From an uncultured Schlesneria sp. (lineage in GTDB: Bacteria; Planctomycetota; Planctomycetia; Planctomycetales; Planctomycetaceae): a DNA stretch of 35,983 bases. The translations under genes and the position numbers were made by a program. The notes beneath the pieces were generated by a model that worked only from the letters and a program-made list of their open reading frames with translations, did not search any database and was not told where the DNA came from. Every line of letters begins with the position of its first letter. The first letter of the stretch is position 1. The DNA is taken from NCBI GenBank assembly GCA_903834925.1, contig CAILLA010000155.1, positions 1 to 35,983 of the forward strand. Direction: 5' to 3'. Positions 1-7,324 of the stretch are shown here, in pieces.

Positions 1-188
1 AGATCGATCCCAAAACACGCGGCCAGACGCTGCAATTGCTCTTCGATCCAGACCTTGCGATGATCATAATTGTTTCCCGTCACCGGATCGTTTCCGAGCA
101 GGAAACACCGCCGAACAACACGGTTCATCACATGCACTATGACAACCTCGTCAGGCGAAAAGATTTCCACACGGGCAAGTCGCGCCAT
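1..188 (-). CDS. Y1 (IS200/REP-associated) transposase, N-terminal part, cut by window edge
   Basis: Reading the minus strand from an ATG at 188 gives about 62 residues with no stop before the window edge. The protein begins MARLARVEIFSPDEV and continues with HVMNRVVRRCFLLGNDP and YDHRKVWIEEQLQRL. I recognise this as the N-terminus of a transposase family that is abundant in planctomycetes and belongs to the Y1_Tnp/IS200-like group, in which H-V-x-N-R near the N-terminus is typical. The HUH catalytic motif and the nucleophilic tyrosine would lie beyond the left edge, so activity cannot be judged. If the family works like REP-associated transposases (RAYTs), it would cut and rejoin single-stranded DNA at small palindromic repeats; this is inferred from family resemblance. 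The window also contains such repeats (2599, 8887, 11850, 12866), but nothing here proves they are its substrate. Confidence 0.75.
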   Translation of the reverse strand, partial: MARLARVEIFSPDEVVIVHVMNRVVRRCFLLGNDPVTGNNYDHRKVWIEEQLQRLAACFGID

Positions 189-227
189 TGGCATATCCCG
201 AAATCAGCGTTTATTTCCGCGAACACT

Positions 228-406
228 TATTTATGGATAACATACGACTCCTTCAATGTCAATAAGCCCCCGAAAAAGCTGTGTCCCCATTGACCATTGA
301 CCATTGACCATTCCTTTATTCATCTGAAAACGTATTTATGGATAACACACGAGTCATTTAATGTCAACAAACGCTACGAAAAAGCTTTGTTCCCATCGAC
401 CATCGA
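228..406. repeat. Diverged direct duplication of ~75 bp ending in tandem heptamers
   Basis: Two copies of the same unit lie upstream of the transposase start. Copy 1 begins at 228 and copy 2 at 333, both with TATTTATGGATAACA, then share AATGTCAA and CGAAAAAGCT. Each ends in a short heptamer run: CCATTGA repeated about 3.7 times at 287-312 in copy 1, and CCATCGA twice at 393-406 in copy 2. By eye the units are about 80 percent identical, so the duplication is not recent. The position just 5' of a transposase gene suggests a mobile-element boundary, but I see no clear terminal hairpin. From 407 to 598 I see nothing recognisable. Confidence 0.6.
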
Positions 407-598
407 CTAAAGTTGAGGAAGTACTTTGTTTCGTGCCCCTTAATAAGTCGGATCAGTAGAACATGAAGTTGACGGCGGTGAACGCTCGTCGACATAATGA
501 ATGCCAGTGATATTTTCGTGGAATCGTTCCAACTTCAAGGCTGCGGATCAGACTCTGATTCATGGCTGTCACTTCTTCAATTTAAGTAGGCCGCTGGT

Positions 599-1897
599 AT
601 GCAATTTCAATTCCGTTTGCCGAAATGTCTTGAACGTCTGATTGGTGGGACTGCTCCATCCGCATCTCGACGTCGTCAAAGCCCCGTCGTGGCCGCACGG
701 GCAGACGTGGAAATGCTCGAACCCCGGCGAATGCTCTCGGTGGCAGGACCTGAAGTCGCGGTGAGCCCGTTCTCTCAAACGTCCGCCGCATCTCCCAGTG
801 TTGCAATGGACAAGGCGGGGGATCAAGTGGTGGTCTGGGCCAATGCCAATGGCGAAAATGAGATTGACGCACAGATCTACGATTCCGCCGGAAAACCACG
901 GAGCAACGTGTTCCAAGTCACGTCATCCGACACGAAAGCAAGTTCGTACGTCTATTATCCCAGCGTGGCGATGGACGATCGGGGCGACTTTGTTGTCGCT
1001 TGGATCGTAGAACAATCCCATGCCTCCAACTTTGATGTCCGAGTCCACGCTCAGCGTTTTAATTTGGCTGGAAGAGCACAAGGAAGTGAGATGACCGTCG
1101 ACAGATTGACGGGAGATGCATTCGACCTTGAACCGAAAGTGGCGATGGATTCCCGGGGCGATTTCGTGATCGCCTGGGTAAGTGACATTATCCATCATTA
1201 CGGCATATTTGGCCAACGATTCGGCTCGGATGGTATTGCACAGCGAAATGTATTTCAGGTCGACGGTCCGTCTCAAGAACCAGGAAACATTTCGTTGGCG
1301 ATGGACTCACGAGGTGACTTTGTGATCGCATGGCAGGAGTTCTCTTTTGGTTCCGGAATTTATGTTGAGCGTTTTGATTTGGCGGGAAGACCTCAGGGAT
1401 CTCCGATACAAGTCGCGATCACGAAGTATGCCGGTCAGCAAGGGACGCCTGTGGTTGCGATGGATTCTGCTGGAGACTTTGTCGTCACCTGGCAGCTAAC
1501 TTATCCTCTCGGCAGCTATCCTTCCCTCGGCATTTTTGCCCAGCGATACGACCGATCTGGAAAGGCGCAAGGGGGCATCATTGAGGTCACGAAAAACGAC
1601 AAGAACTCGGATTGGGAGAATCCTGCCGTCGCGATGAATGCGACCGGTGATTTCGTGGTTTCTTGGGAGGCTCTGGACCGCAGCAGCCATCTCCTCAAGG
1701 GGTATGCACGGCAATATCATTCATCAGGTGCAGCAAAGGGGGCGGCATTCATGGTCAGTAGTTCAACGACCAGTAACAGCCTCTCCCCAATCGTCGCGAT
1801 GGATTCCAAAAATAACTTTGCAGTCGTCTGGACGACAGTCGTCGCGAGTAATAACGGTTTCACATATCGAATTTACTCGAGACGGTTCAAGCAATGA
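599..1897 (+). CDS. LEPR-motif exported protein with seven VAMD/GDFVVAW repeats
   Basis: A 432-residue protein whose N-terminus is basic and carries LEPRRMLS at residues 40-47. This is the LEPR-XLL motif that many planctomycete surface or secreted proteins carry near the N-terminus in place of an ordinary signal peptide; its export mechanism is not established. The rest is seven repeats of roughly 50 residues, each opening with a version of VAMDSRGDFVVAW and closing with a version of IFAQRYDxxGxxQG before an xFQV-like strand. The pattern of short beta strands suggests a beta-propeller or beta-solenoid fold; seven repeats would suit one closed seven-bladed propeller, which is inference. No catalytic residues are recognisable. 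The ATG at 599 has no clear ribosome-binding site. The gene stands alone, with no operon partner on its strand. Confidence 0.8.
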   Translation: MQFQFRLPKCLERLIGGTAPSASRRRQSPVVAARADVEMLEPRRMLSVAGPEVAVSPFSQTSAASPSVAMDKAGDQVVVWANANGENEIDAQIYDSAGKPRSNVFQVTSSDTKASSYVYYPSVAMDDRGDFVVAWIVEQSHASNFDVRVHAQRFNLAGRAQGSEMTVDRLTGDAFDLEPKVAMDSRGDFVIAWVSDIIHHYGIFGQRFGSDGIAQRNVFQVDGPSQEPGNISLAMDSRGDFVIAWQEFSFGSGIYVERFDLAGRPQGSPIQVAITKYAGQQGTPVVAMDSAGDFVVTWQLTYPLGSYPSLGIFAQRYDRSGKAQGGIIEVTKNDKNSDWENPAVAMNATGDFVVSWEALDRSSHLLKGYARQYHSSGAAKGAAFMVSSSTTSNSLSPIVAMDSKNNFAVVWTTVVASNNGFTYRIYSRRFKQ

Positions 1898-2160
1898 CGA
1901 AATAATGTGAGACAATACTTCAATCTTTGCTGAATACTGGTGTTGTCGAAATTTTGGGATTGGGAACACTGCATTTCGGCAAAAACACGCAAGTCTATTT
2001 TGATAGTTTGTGGCAAGTCAAATTCTGTTCATGAATTATCGTGGATTTCGATTAGTTTGAAGGGTTTCTGCCAGATATGCTTGAGCTTCTCAGGCTAAGG
2101 TAAGTGCTGTGAACCCATTGCCCCATGTTCCGTATTCCATAAGGCGAGACAGACGCACTA
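1898..2160. other. Intergenic stretch, nothing recognised
   Basis: About 260 bases, relatively AT-rich at 1900-2060, between the LEPR-repeat gene and the decayed membrane-protein gene. Stops occur in the reading frame of the following gene at 2101, 2107 and 2137, so that frame does not extend leftward. I find no hairpin terminator, RNA gene or repeat. Confidence 0.5.
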
Positions 2161-2709
2161 ATGACTTCGATCCACGAGTACAGCGATATGCTGCCGATCG
2201 ACCGGACGTTTGTCCCGGTCTTGCCGCACCGTTCCAGACTTACGGTGCAAGAAGCCAACCCCTAGCGATTCGAAGTCACTTATCCCGCGAACGCCTCGGG
2301 TCTTTATTGGATCCTTGTCTTTGTGTTCATGATCGTCGGGTGGTTTCCCCTCTCGATTCTCGCCTTGATGCTGGGATCTCGCTTTCCATGGTTACCGGTG
2401 TTTCCCACCTACTTTGGTATCGTTGGCGGGATTCCGATTTGTTTAGCGTGGCTCATTTCTCGAATCTTCAAACGCCACGACGGGGGTCGCATTTCGATTG
2501 CGCAGGGGATGCTGCGTGTCGAATTCGGTGTGTTTCTGCGTTCGCATCAAGAAATTTCGTTAGAGAACCAATGCCGCTTTTCTTCTTCGTTGCAGACAAA
2601 GAGTCCGGGGGCTGACGCACCCCGGCTCGCCTGGGTTTGGGTGCGCCTGGAGTGCAACTGCTACGAGTCAATCGCCCAAACTGACGCGGACTCGTTCGTT
2701 TTGATTTAA
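2161..2709 (+). pseudogene. Decayed small membrane protein with in-frame TAG
   Basis: From an ATG at 2161 the frame reads MTSIHEYSDMLPIDRTFVPV and runs to an in-frame TAG at 2263-2265. It then continues without another stop to 2709. The part after the TAG has two strongly hydrophobic segments (about 2305-2365 and 2395-2465) followed by a basic stretch and short beta-like segments (GGRISIAQGMLRVEFGVF). A Met at 2323 could restart translation but would begin inside the first membrane segment. The 3' part is overlain by a 35-nt REP-like repeat at 2599-2633, after which the translation looks like noise. My reading is one former gene inactivated by a nonsense mutation and a disrupted C-terminus. 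I do not recognise the family. A restarted short protein cannot be excluded. Confidence 0.5.
2599..2633 (-). repeat. Solo 35-nt REP-like element
   Basis: One copy of a 35-nt repeat found four more times in clear form in the window (8887, 8952, 11850, 12866), here in reverse orientation. It starts AAGAGTCCGGGG and ends CCCCGGCTCGCCTG. The CCGGGG and CCCCGG blocks pair as a perfect 6-bp stem with a 9-nt loop. It lies inside the 3' part of the decayed membrane-protein frame. Confidence 0.7.
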
Positions 2710-2724
2710 CATCGATTGATCTGT

Positions 2725-4053
2725 TCAATGAACATTGCCGTTCGATGCGCTGTTTGTTCGTTCGATTCGCAATCTTTTGACGACGCGTGCATCGGCGTTC
2801 AGAACTGTGAACAACAGTTTGTGCCAAGTAAATGACTCGCCCGACGATGGCATGCTTCCCTTTTGTGCAAACACGAAACCTCCGACTGTGTCGAATTCTC
2901 CGTCTTCGGGGAGTTCGAAATCGAATCGGCGGTTAAGTTCATCCAGTCGCACACGAGCTGAGACCTCGACTGTTGTTGGATTCAGTTCGCGAATGTCATC
3001 GTTGACTTGTTCATCGTCGTATTCGTCCGAAATCTCACCGACGATTTCTTCCAGGATGTCTTCCATCGTGACCAGTCCTGCGACCCCTCCATATTCGTCA
3101 TGCACAATCGCAATATGAACTTTTTGCCGCTTCATCAGCTCCAAGAGCGACGGAATTGCCGTTGTCATGGGGACGAACACAGGTTCACGGATAATATCGC
3201 GGAGCACGGGGATGGTGTGACCATTCCGCGTTGGGGCCAGAGCTTTCAGCAGGTCTTTTGCGTACAGAATTCCAAGTACGTCATCGGTTGAATCGCCGAT
3301 AACAGGCATCCGACTGTGTCCAGATTCGATGAGTTGCTGCCGTGCCTCTTCCAATGTGAGGTCTGCGCTGACGCAATCCATTTCTGTACGTGGTGTTAAA
3401 ATGGCACCAACATCTTCGTCTTGCAACTGCATCACTCGCTGAATCATCGCTGTCGAACCCGATTCGAGAACCCCTTCACGTTCTCCTTCTTCGACGACAG
3501 AACGAATTTCTTCCTCAATTTTCGAGGTGTCGTCTGTCTCCAGTTCTGTTCGGCCGGTGATTCGATGGGCGTAACGGTCAAGTTGCAATGCGATCCATAA
3601 CAGCGGCGTCAGTATGGTCTGCAAGAATTCGATGCCGGGCCAGTACGTACACAGAAATCGTTCGGATGCCACACGAGCAATTGTCCACGGCAACAAGTCG
3701 GCTGCGACGAATGCGAGCGCGGCAAAAAATGCGTAATTCAGTATAAACTGTAACTGGCTGTTGGCTGGAGAGGATTGCAACGACTCGTTGCCTTGAGGCG
3801 CTTGATTGGGCCAACCGATCCAGTAGCAAAGCACAGCAGCAAGACCGAGCGTTGACATTGTCAACAAGAATTCCAGGGCGAGTAACGCTTCGCCCTGCTT
3901 CTTCAAAATCTCGCCAAAGCGATTGGCGACCCCTCGCTTCTCACAAAGTTCTTCGAGGCGGCTGTAGGAAAACTCACGAAGTGCATCACAACCGAGGGCG
4001 CTCCAACAGGCAGTCGCCATCAGCATGAACACCATAACCGGCAGCACGTCCAC
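2725..4053 (-). CDS. CorC/TlyC-type membrane protein with paired CBS domains (hemolysin-like family)
   Basis: A 442-residue integral membrane protein of the CNNM/CorC group, members of which are linked to magnesium or cobalt efflux; the old name hemolysin C is historical. Four hydrophobic segments occupy about residues 4-22, 58-80, 103-122 and 140-158. Two CBS domains follow at about 217-270 (opening AILTPRTEMD) and 287-340 (with EYGGVAGLVTMEDILEEIVG, a hallmark of the family), then a CorC_HlyC transporter-associated domain at about 362-436 (RLDELNRRFDFELP, DTVGGFV). CBS pairs usually bind adenine nucleotides. The membrane part is a little short for a CNNM domain and diverged. The start is a GTG at 4053, one base after the ybeY stop; an ATG at 4035 is an alternative. 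The ybeY-corC order is common in bacteria and indicates co-transcription. Confidence 0.88.
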   Translation of the reverse strand: MDVLPVMVFMLMATACWSALGCDALREFSYSRLEELCEKRGVANRFGEILKKQGEALLALEFLLTMSTLGLAAVLCYWIGWPNQAPQGNESLQSSPANSQLQFILNYAFFAALAFVAADLLPWTIARVASERFLCTYWPGIEFLQTILTPLLWIALQLDRYAHRITGRTELETDDTSKIEEEIRSVVEEGEREGVLESGSTAMIQRVMQLQDEDVGAILTPRTEMDCVSADLTLEEARQQLIESGHSRMPVIGDSTDDVLGILYAKDLLKALAPTRNGHTIPVLRDIIREPVFVPMTTAIPSLLELMKRQKVHIAIVHDEYGGVAGLVTMEDILEEIVGEISDEYDDEQVNDDIRELNPTTVEVSARVRLDELNRRFDFELPEDGEFDTVGGFVFAQKGSMPSSGESFTWHKLLFTVLNADARVVKRLRIERTNSASNGNVH

Positions 4054-4054
4054 G

Positions 4055-4591
4055 TCACATTTCCAATCCAGTCGGAGACAAACCCCAAATGCCGAGCAGT
4101 TCTCGCTCTCTCGACCGCATGAGGGGTCGCGTCTCGTCCGTCAAATCATCGTATCCACATAAATGCAGTAAGCCATGTATGACATAGAGTAGCAATTCTG
4201 CCTGCGGACTCCATCCATGCGCCTGTGCTTCTCGTAGGGCGGTCTCAAAACTTACGATTAATTCCCCGTTAAGAAAATCGCATGCGTCTGAAGTGTCAGG
4301 GTGAAGAGGCAACTCATCCAGGTCGCCTGTAGCATGCAAATCATCGCCGACCCCGGCAGCCCCTATCATCGGATCATTCAAAAGAAAGCTGATTACGTCT
4401 GTCGGATAATCGTGACCGAGAAACTCACGGTTCACACGATGGATTTCGGCGTCACTCACGATTGCAACGCTGATTTGTGCGGCACTGATCTGTTCTTCCT
4501 GGAGAACTCGACGAATCATGCCGTCAAGGAATTCTTGATCGACATCAGGGGTCGGCAATTGTGCAGTGATCTCGATTGAGTAATTAGACAT
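4055..4591 (-). CDS. ybeY: Endoribonuclease YbeY
   Basis: A 178-residue member of the YbeY family, metal-dependent endoribonucleases for 16S rRNA 3'-end maturation and ribosome quality control. The hallmark is HGLLHLCGYDD at residues 139-149. In E. coli the motif is HGxLHLLGYDH with three metal-binding histidines; here the first two are kept and the third position is Asp. Asp can also bind a metal, so the enzyme may still be active. The central part VNREFLGHDYPTDVISFLL matches the conserved N-R-x-F-x-x-x-D-x-x-T-D-V-L-S-F region. I use the ATG at 4591; an upstream TTG at 4597 adds only two residues. The next gene starts one base after the stop. A phoH neighbour, often seen upstream of ybeY, is absent here. 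Confidence 0.92.
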   Translation of the reverse strand: MSNYSIEITAQLPTPDVDQEFLDGMIRRVLQEEQISAAQISVAIVSDAEIHRVNREFLGHDYPTDVISFLLNDPMIGAAGVGDDLHATGDLDELPLHPDTSDACDFLNGELIVSFETALREAQAHGWSPQAELLLYVIHGLLHLCGYDDLTDETRPLMRSRERELLGIWGLSPTGLEM

Positions 4592-4781
4592 CTGCAATCA
4601 CGGGAACGATTGAAAGGGGTCCCGAATAACCAATCGGTAACGTTTCTGTAAAAAGTTGTCGGCCTTATTGTAGCGTGGCCAGCCGCCATCGAGGAGGCTT
4701 CCAGCCTGGAGTGATGAAACGACCAAACTGGTATAGGCGAATACTGTTACGACAGATAATCGAAATCGCGGGCGAGATTCC

Positions 4782-4882
4782 GGGTGCCACGGTTTTGGAG
4801 TCTTCGACAAGGCCGTGTCTTCATCTTTGATAACGTATCCGAAGAGCACGGCCTTACCGAAGACTCCAAAACCGTGGCACCC
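4782..4882. repeat. 101-bp palindromic element (36-29-36)
   Basis: Two 36-nt arms flank a 29-nt loop. The left arm starts GGGTGCCACGGTTTTGGAG and the right arm ends CTCCAAAACCGTGGCACCC. The arms pair almost perfectly over their whole length, with a mismatched patch next to the GGCCGTG/CACGGCC block. The element begins 12 bases beyond the stop of the tyrosine-kinase gene on the minus strand and would fold at the end of its transcript, so it may act as a terminator or RNA stabiliser. The size and lack of coding suggest a non-autonomous mobile palindrome. The remaining bases from 4592 to 4781 contain nothing I recognise. Confidence 0.85.
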
Positions 4883-4893
4883 TTTTCGCGGAA

Positions 4894-7194
4894 TCACGCT
4901 GCGAGGCGCGTTTCGGCCTCGATGTTATCTTCGCCGCTGTTGCCGTCACCGTCACCTTCATCTTCGTTGACCATATCCGTTTTGTCGTCATGACCATAGC
5001 CATAGCCGTAGCCGTAACCGTACCCGTATTCGGTACCACTATTGTTGGCAATATGGTTGGCGACGATGCCGATGACCTGAACTCCCGACGCACGGAATGA
5101 CTCAACGGCTCGCAGCACCAGTTTTCGGCGGTTCTTGTCTGGCCTGATCACCACGACAGCCCCGTCGACCAGTCGCCCGATAATTGCGGGGTCGGTCACG
5201 GCAAGCACAGGAGGGGCGTCAACCAGGATTTGTTCGTAGTGAGATTCTGCCCAGGCGATGATATCGTTGAATCGTTCGCTGGCCAGTAATTCTGATGGGT
5301 TCGAAGGTCGCGGTCCCGATGGCATGACATCAAGATTTTCAATTCCAAGATTGAAAATGTTTTCCAGGCAACTTTCCGCAACGGGCTTCGTATCGCGTAG
5401 AATCTGTGACAGTCCGAGCGGGCCCTTCAAATCAAGCAGTTGTGTCATGCCGGGACGGCGAAGGTCTGCGTCGATGAGCAGTGTTTTCTTCTTCGCCTGA
5501 GCGAAGGCGACGGCCAGATTCGCGAGCGTCGTCGTTTTACCGTCACCGGGCTCGGTACTCGTCACAACCAGCCGCTGAGTATCAGAACTTGAAAACGTAA
5601 TTGAGCTGCGTAACGTTCGAAAGGATTCTGATTCCAGGCTGTCGGGTTTCGCAAATGTGACAACCCCATCAAGTCCAACCCCGTGGAGAGGTTCCATCTC
5701 TCGAATCATGGCCAACATCGGCAATCCAAGTTGCGATTGCAGTTCATCCGGCGAACGGAAGCGATCATCGAGAACATCCGTGACGTAGATCATTCCCAAT
5801 CCGAAAATCCCGCCCAGCAGCGTACAGAGAAAGACGGTTGTCGAAATTTTGGGAGCGACGGCACCGAGCATGAATTTGGCTGGCGTGGGGACACTGATCT
5901 TGAGTCCCGAGTCGAACCCGATGTCGATTTTCTTCATTTGTTCGAGAACCAGATCGTAGTACGACCGCACTCGCTTCAAATCCATTTCGACAATTTCGAT
6001 TTGTGCCATCTGGCCGTTCAAACTAAGCGCCTGTTTCTTGATGACCTCAAAGTCTTCACGAATCGCGGCTTCATGAGCGCTTGCTTGATAAAGTCGTTGT
6101 TTGACCATCTCGAGCAATTTAGGGCCAAGCTCCCGTTCACGAACTTCTTTCATGGTCGAAGAGACAGAGTGCGCCCGGCCTGCAAGCCAAGCTTCCGTAT
6201 TCTTAATTCGTTGTTCGAGTTGGCGGATCTGGTGGTGATTTGGCCCGTATGTCTGCAGTTTGCTCTGCAGTTCAGCCTGGTCCGTTAATAGCTCGTCTTC
6301 CCGTTTTGCGACGGTATAAGCGTCGTTGGCTCCAACCCCCAGTTCCCGCATCAGAAATTCACGCGAAATATCACCAGCAGCCTGTTGAAGGTACGGTTGA
6401 ATATCGGTTCCCGTTGCGAGTGCGTGTTCGACCGACATCAGTAACGCTCGCGATTCAAGCGTTTTCTTTTGAGCCTCAACCAAAGCGTCATTCAGCTTCA
6501 CCGTCTGCTCAATGATCACATGAGTGTTCTTGTCATTGCCCTGAAGCAGAATTCCCGTTTCCCGTTTCAGGTTCAGAAGTTCCGTTTCCTTTTCCCGTAA
6601 AGCGATCTCGTTTTGTGACTTCTCGCGGTTCAAAAGAACCAGACTTTCTTTCGAATTGCCCTTGTGAATCTCATGCATGTATTCGAGGTATGATTCCACT
6701 ATCGCATCGACGACGAATTTAGCGGTCTTGGGATTCTTTGAGACGTAGCGAACCGAAAGTAAATTGGTCAATCGGGTTGATGACACCGAAAGATTCTTCT
6801 TCAATTCGGCAGACCACCGCGATTTTGCCACCCCCTTCAAATCGATGCGATGTTGTGTTGGAAGACGCTTAATGGCCCCTTCCAGCACGCGATCACTTGT
6901 CAAAACCCTCTGGTAGGTCGGCATGATGTCCTGAATCGCTCGTTGATTCGGCTGATTATTTTCATTCAGGACGTTTCCATCCGTCTTGAGCACCATGATT
7001 TCCGACGACGATTCGTATTTGCGAGTGGCCATCGAGTACCAGGCGACTCCGATGATCCCACCGACGATTGTGCAAATGATCAGAGTTACCAGTTTACGGC
7101 GAACAACTTGGAGAAAACGAATTGATTCGTTCAGCAGGTTTGGCCCGCTCCCCGTCATTTCTGGCAAAGCGGTCAGGCGTTCGTGTGTGTTCAT
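4894..7194 (-). CDS. Wzc-like polysaccharide co-polymerase/tyrosine kinase (BY-kinase)
   Basis: A 766-residue inner-membrane protein joining a Wzz chain-length domain to a BY-kinase, the Gram-negative architecture. Membrane helices lie at about residues 35-54 and 452-473, with a long coiled-coil periplasmic region between them. The cytoplasmic kinase has Walker A TEPGDGKTTT (Lys553), Walker A' LLIDADLRRP at about 573-582 and Walker B ILVDAPP at about 653-660. The C-terminus holds six Tyr-Gly pairs in a row (723-734) and a very acidic tail; tyrosine clusters at this place are autophosphorylated in Wzc proteins and control export. The family role is polymer length control with Wza. I chose the ATG at 7194 (MNTHERL), because the longer frame to 7362 overlaps the upstream gene and adds 56 unrelated residues. 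The Wza-like gene lies 130 bases upstream on the same strand. Confidence 0.9.
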   Translation of the reverse strand: MNTHERLTALPEMTGSGPNLLNESIRFLQVVRRKLVTLIICTIVGGIIGVAWYSMATRKYESSSEIMVLKTDGNVLNENNQPNQRAIQDIMPTYQRVLTSDRVLEGAIKRLPTQHRIDLKGVAKSRWSAELKKNLSVSSTRLTNLLSVRYVSKNPKTAKFVVDAIVESYLEYMHEIHKGNSKESLVLLNREKSQNEIALREKETELLNLKRETGILLQGNDKNTHVIIEQTVKLNDALVEAQKKTLESRALLMSVEHALATGTDIQPYLQQAAGDISREFLMRELGVGANDAYTVAKREDELLTDQAELQSKLQTYGPNHHQIRQLEQRIKNTEAWLAGRAHSVSSTMKEVRERELGPKLLEMVKQRLYQASAHEAAIREDFEVIKKQALSLNGQMAQIEIVEMDLKRVRSYYDLVLEQMKKIDIGFDSGLKISVPTPAKFMLGAVAPKISTTVFLCTLLGGIFGLGMIYVTDVLDDRFRSPDELQSQLGLPMLAMIREMEPLHGVGLDGVVTFAKPDSLESESFRTLRSSITFSSSDTQRLVVTSTEPGDGKTTTLANLAVAFAQAKKKTLLIDADLRRPGMTQLLDLKGPLGLSQILRDTKPVAESCLENIFNLGIENLDVMPSGPRPSNPSELLASERFNDIIAWAESHYEQILVDAPPVLAVTDPAIIGRLVDGAVVVIRPDKNRRKLVLRAVESFRASGVQVIGIVANHIANNSGTEYGYGYGYGYGYGHDDKTDMVNEDEGDGDGNSGEDNIEAETRLAA
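4993..5028 (-). repeat. Hexanucleotide repeat encoding (Tyr-Gly)6
   Basis: Thirty-six bases encode six Tyr-Gly pairs in the C-terminal tail of the tyrosine kinase. Codons are TAC or TAT followed by GGN, so the DNA is an imperfect six-base repeat. A change by one unit keeps the reading frame, so copy number could vary by slippage without destroying the protein. Confidence 0.8.
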
Positions 7195-7324
7195 TCGGCA
7201 AGACCAAACTGTGAAAACAAGTGACGAGGGCTTTTGCCCGCGAATCCATTCGCAATCGCTGATTGTCGCAAGCTCGAGCCACCCTTCCGCAACGCTTCTT
7301 GTCCGATGATAGACTAGGAAACCA

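Noticed and set aside
2263-2265. TAG read through as an amino acid (for example pyrrolysine)
   Set aside because: No associated gene set or RNA structure is seen, and the 3' end of the same frame is also damaged, so decay is simpler.
2109-2615. 168-residue open frame on the plus strand
   Set aside because: It is in another frame from the hydrophobic protein and rich in Arg, Ser and Cys without pattern; a frame shadow.
5683-6288. 201-residue open frame antisense to the tyrosine kinase
   Set aside because: Composition is His/Gln/Arg-rich as expected from reverse reading of a coiled-coil gene; no known motif.
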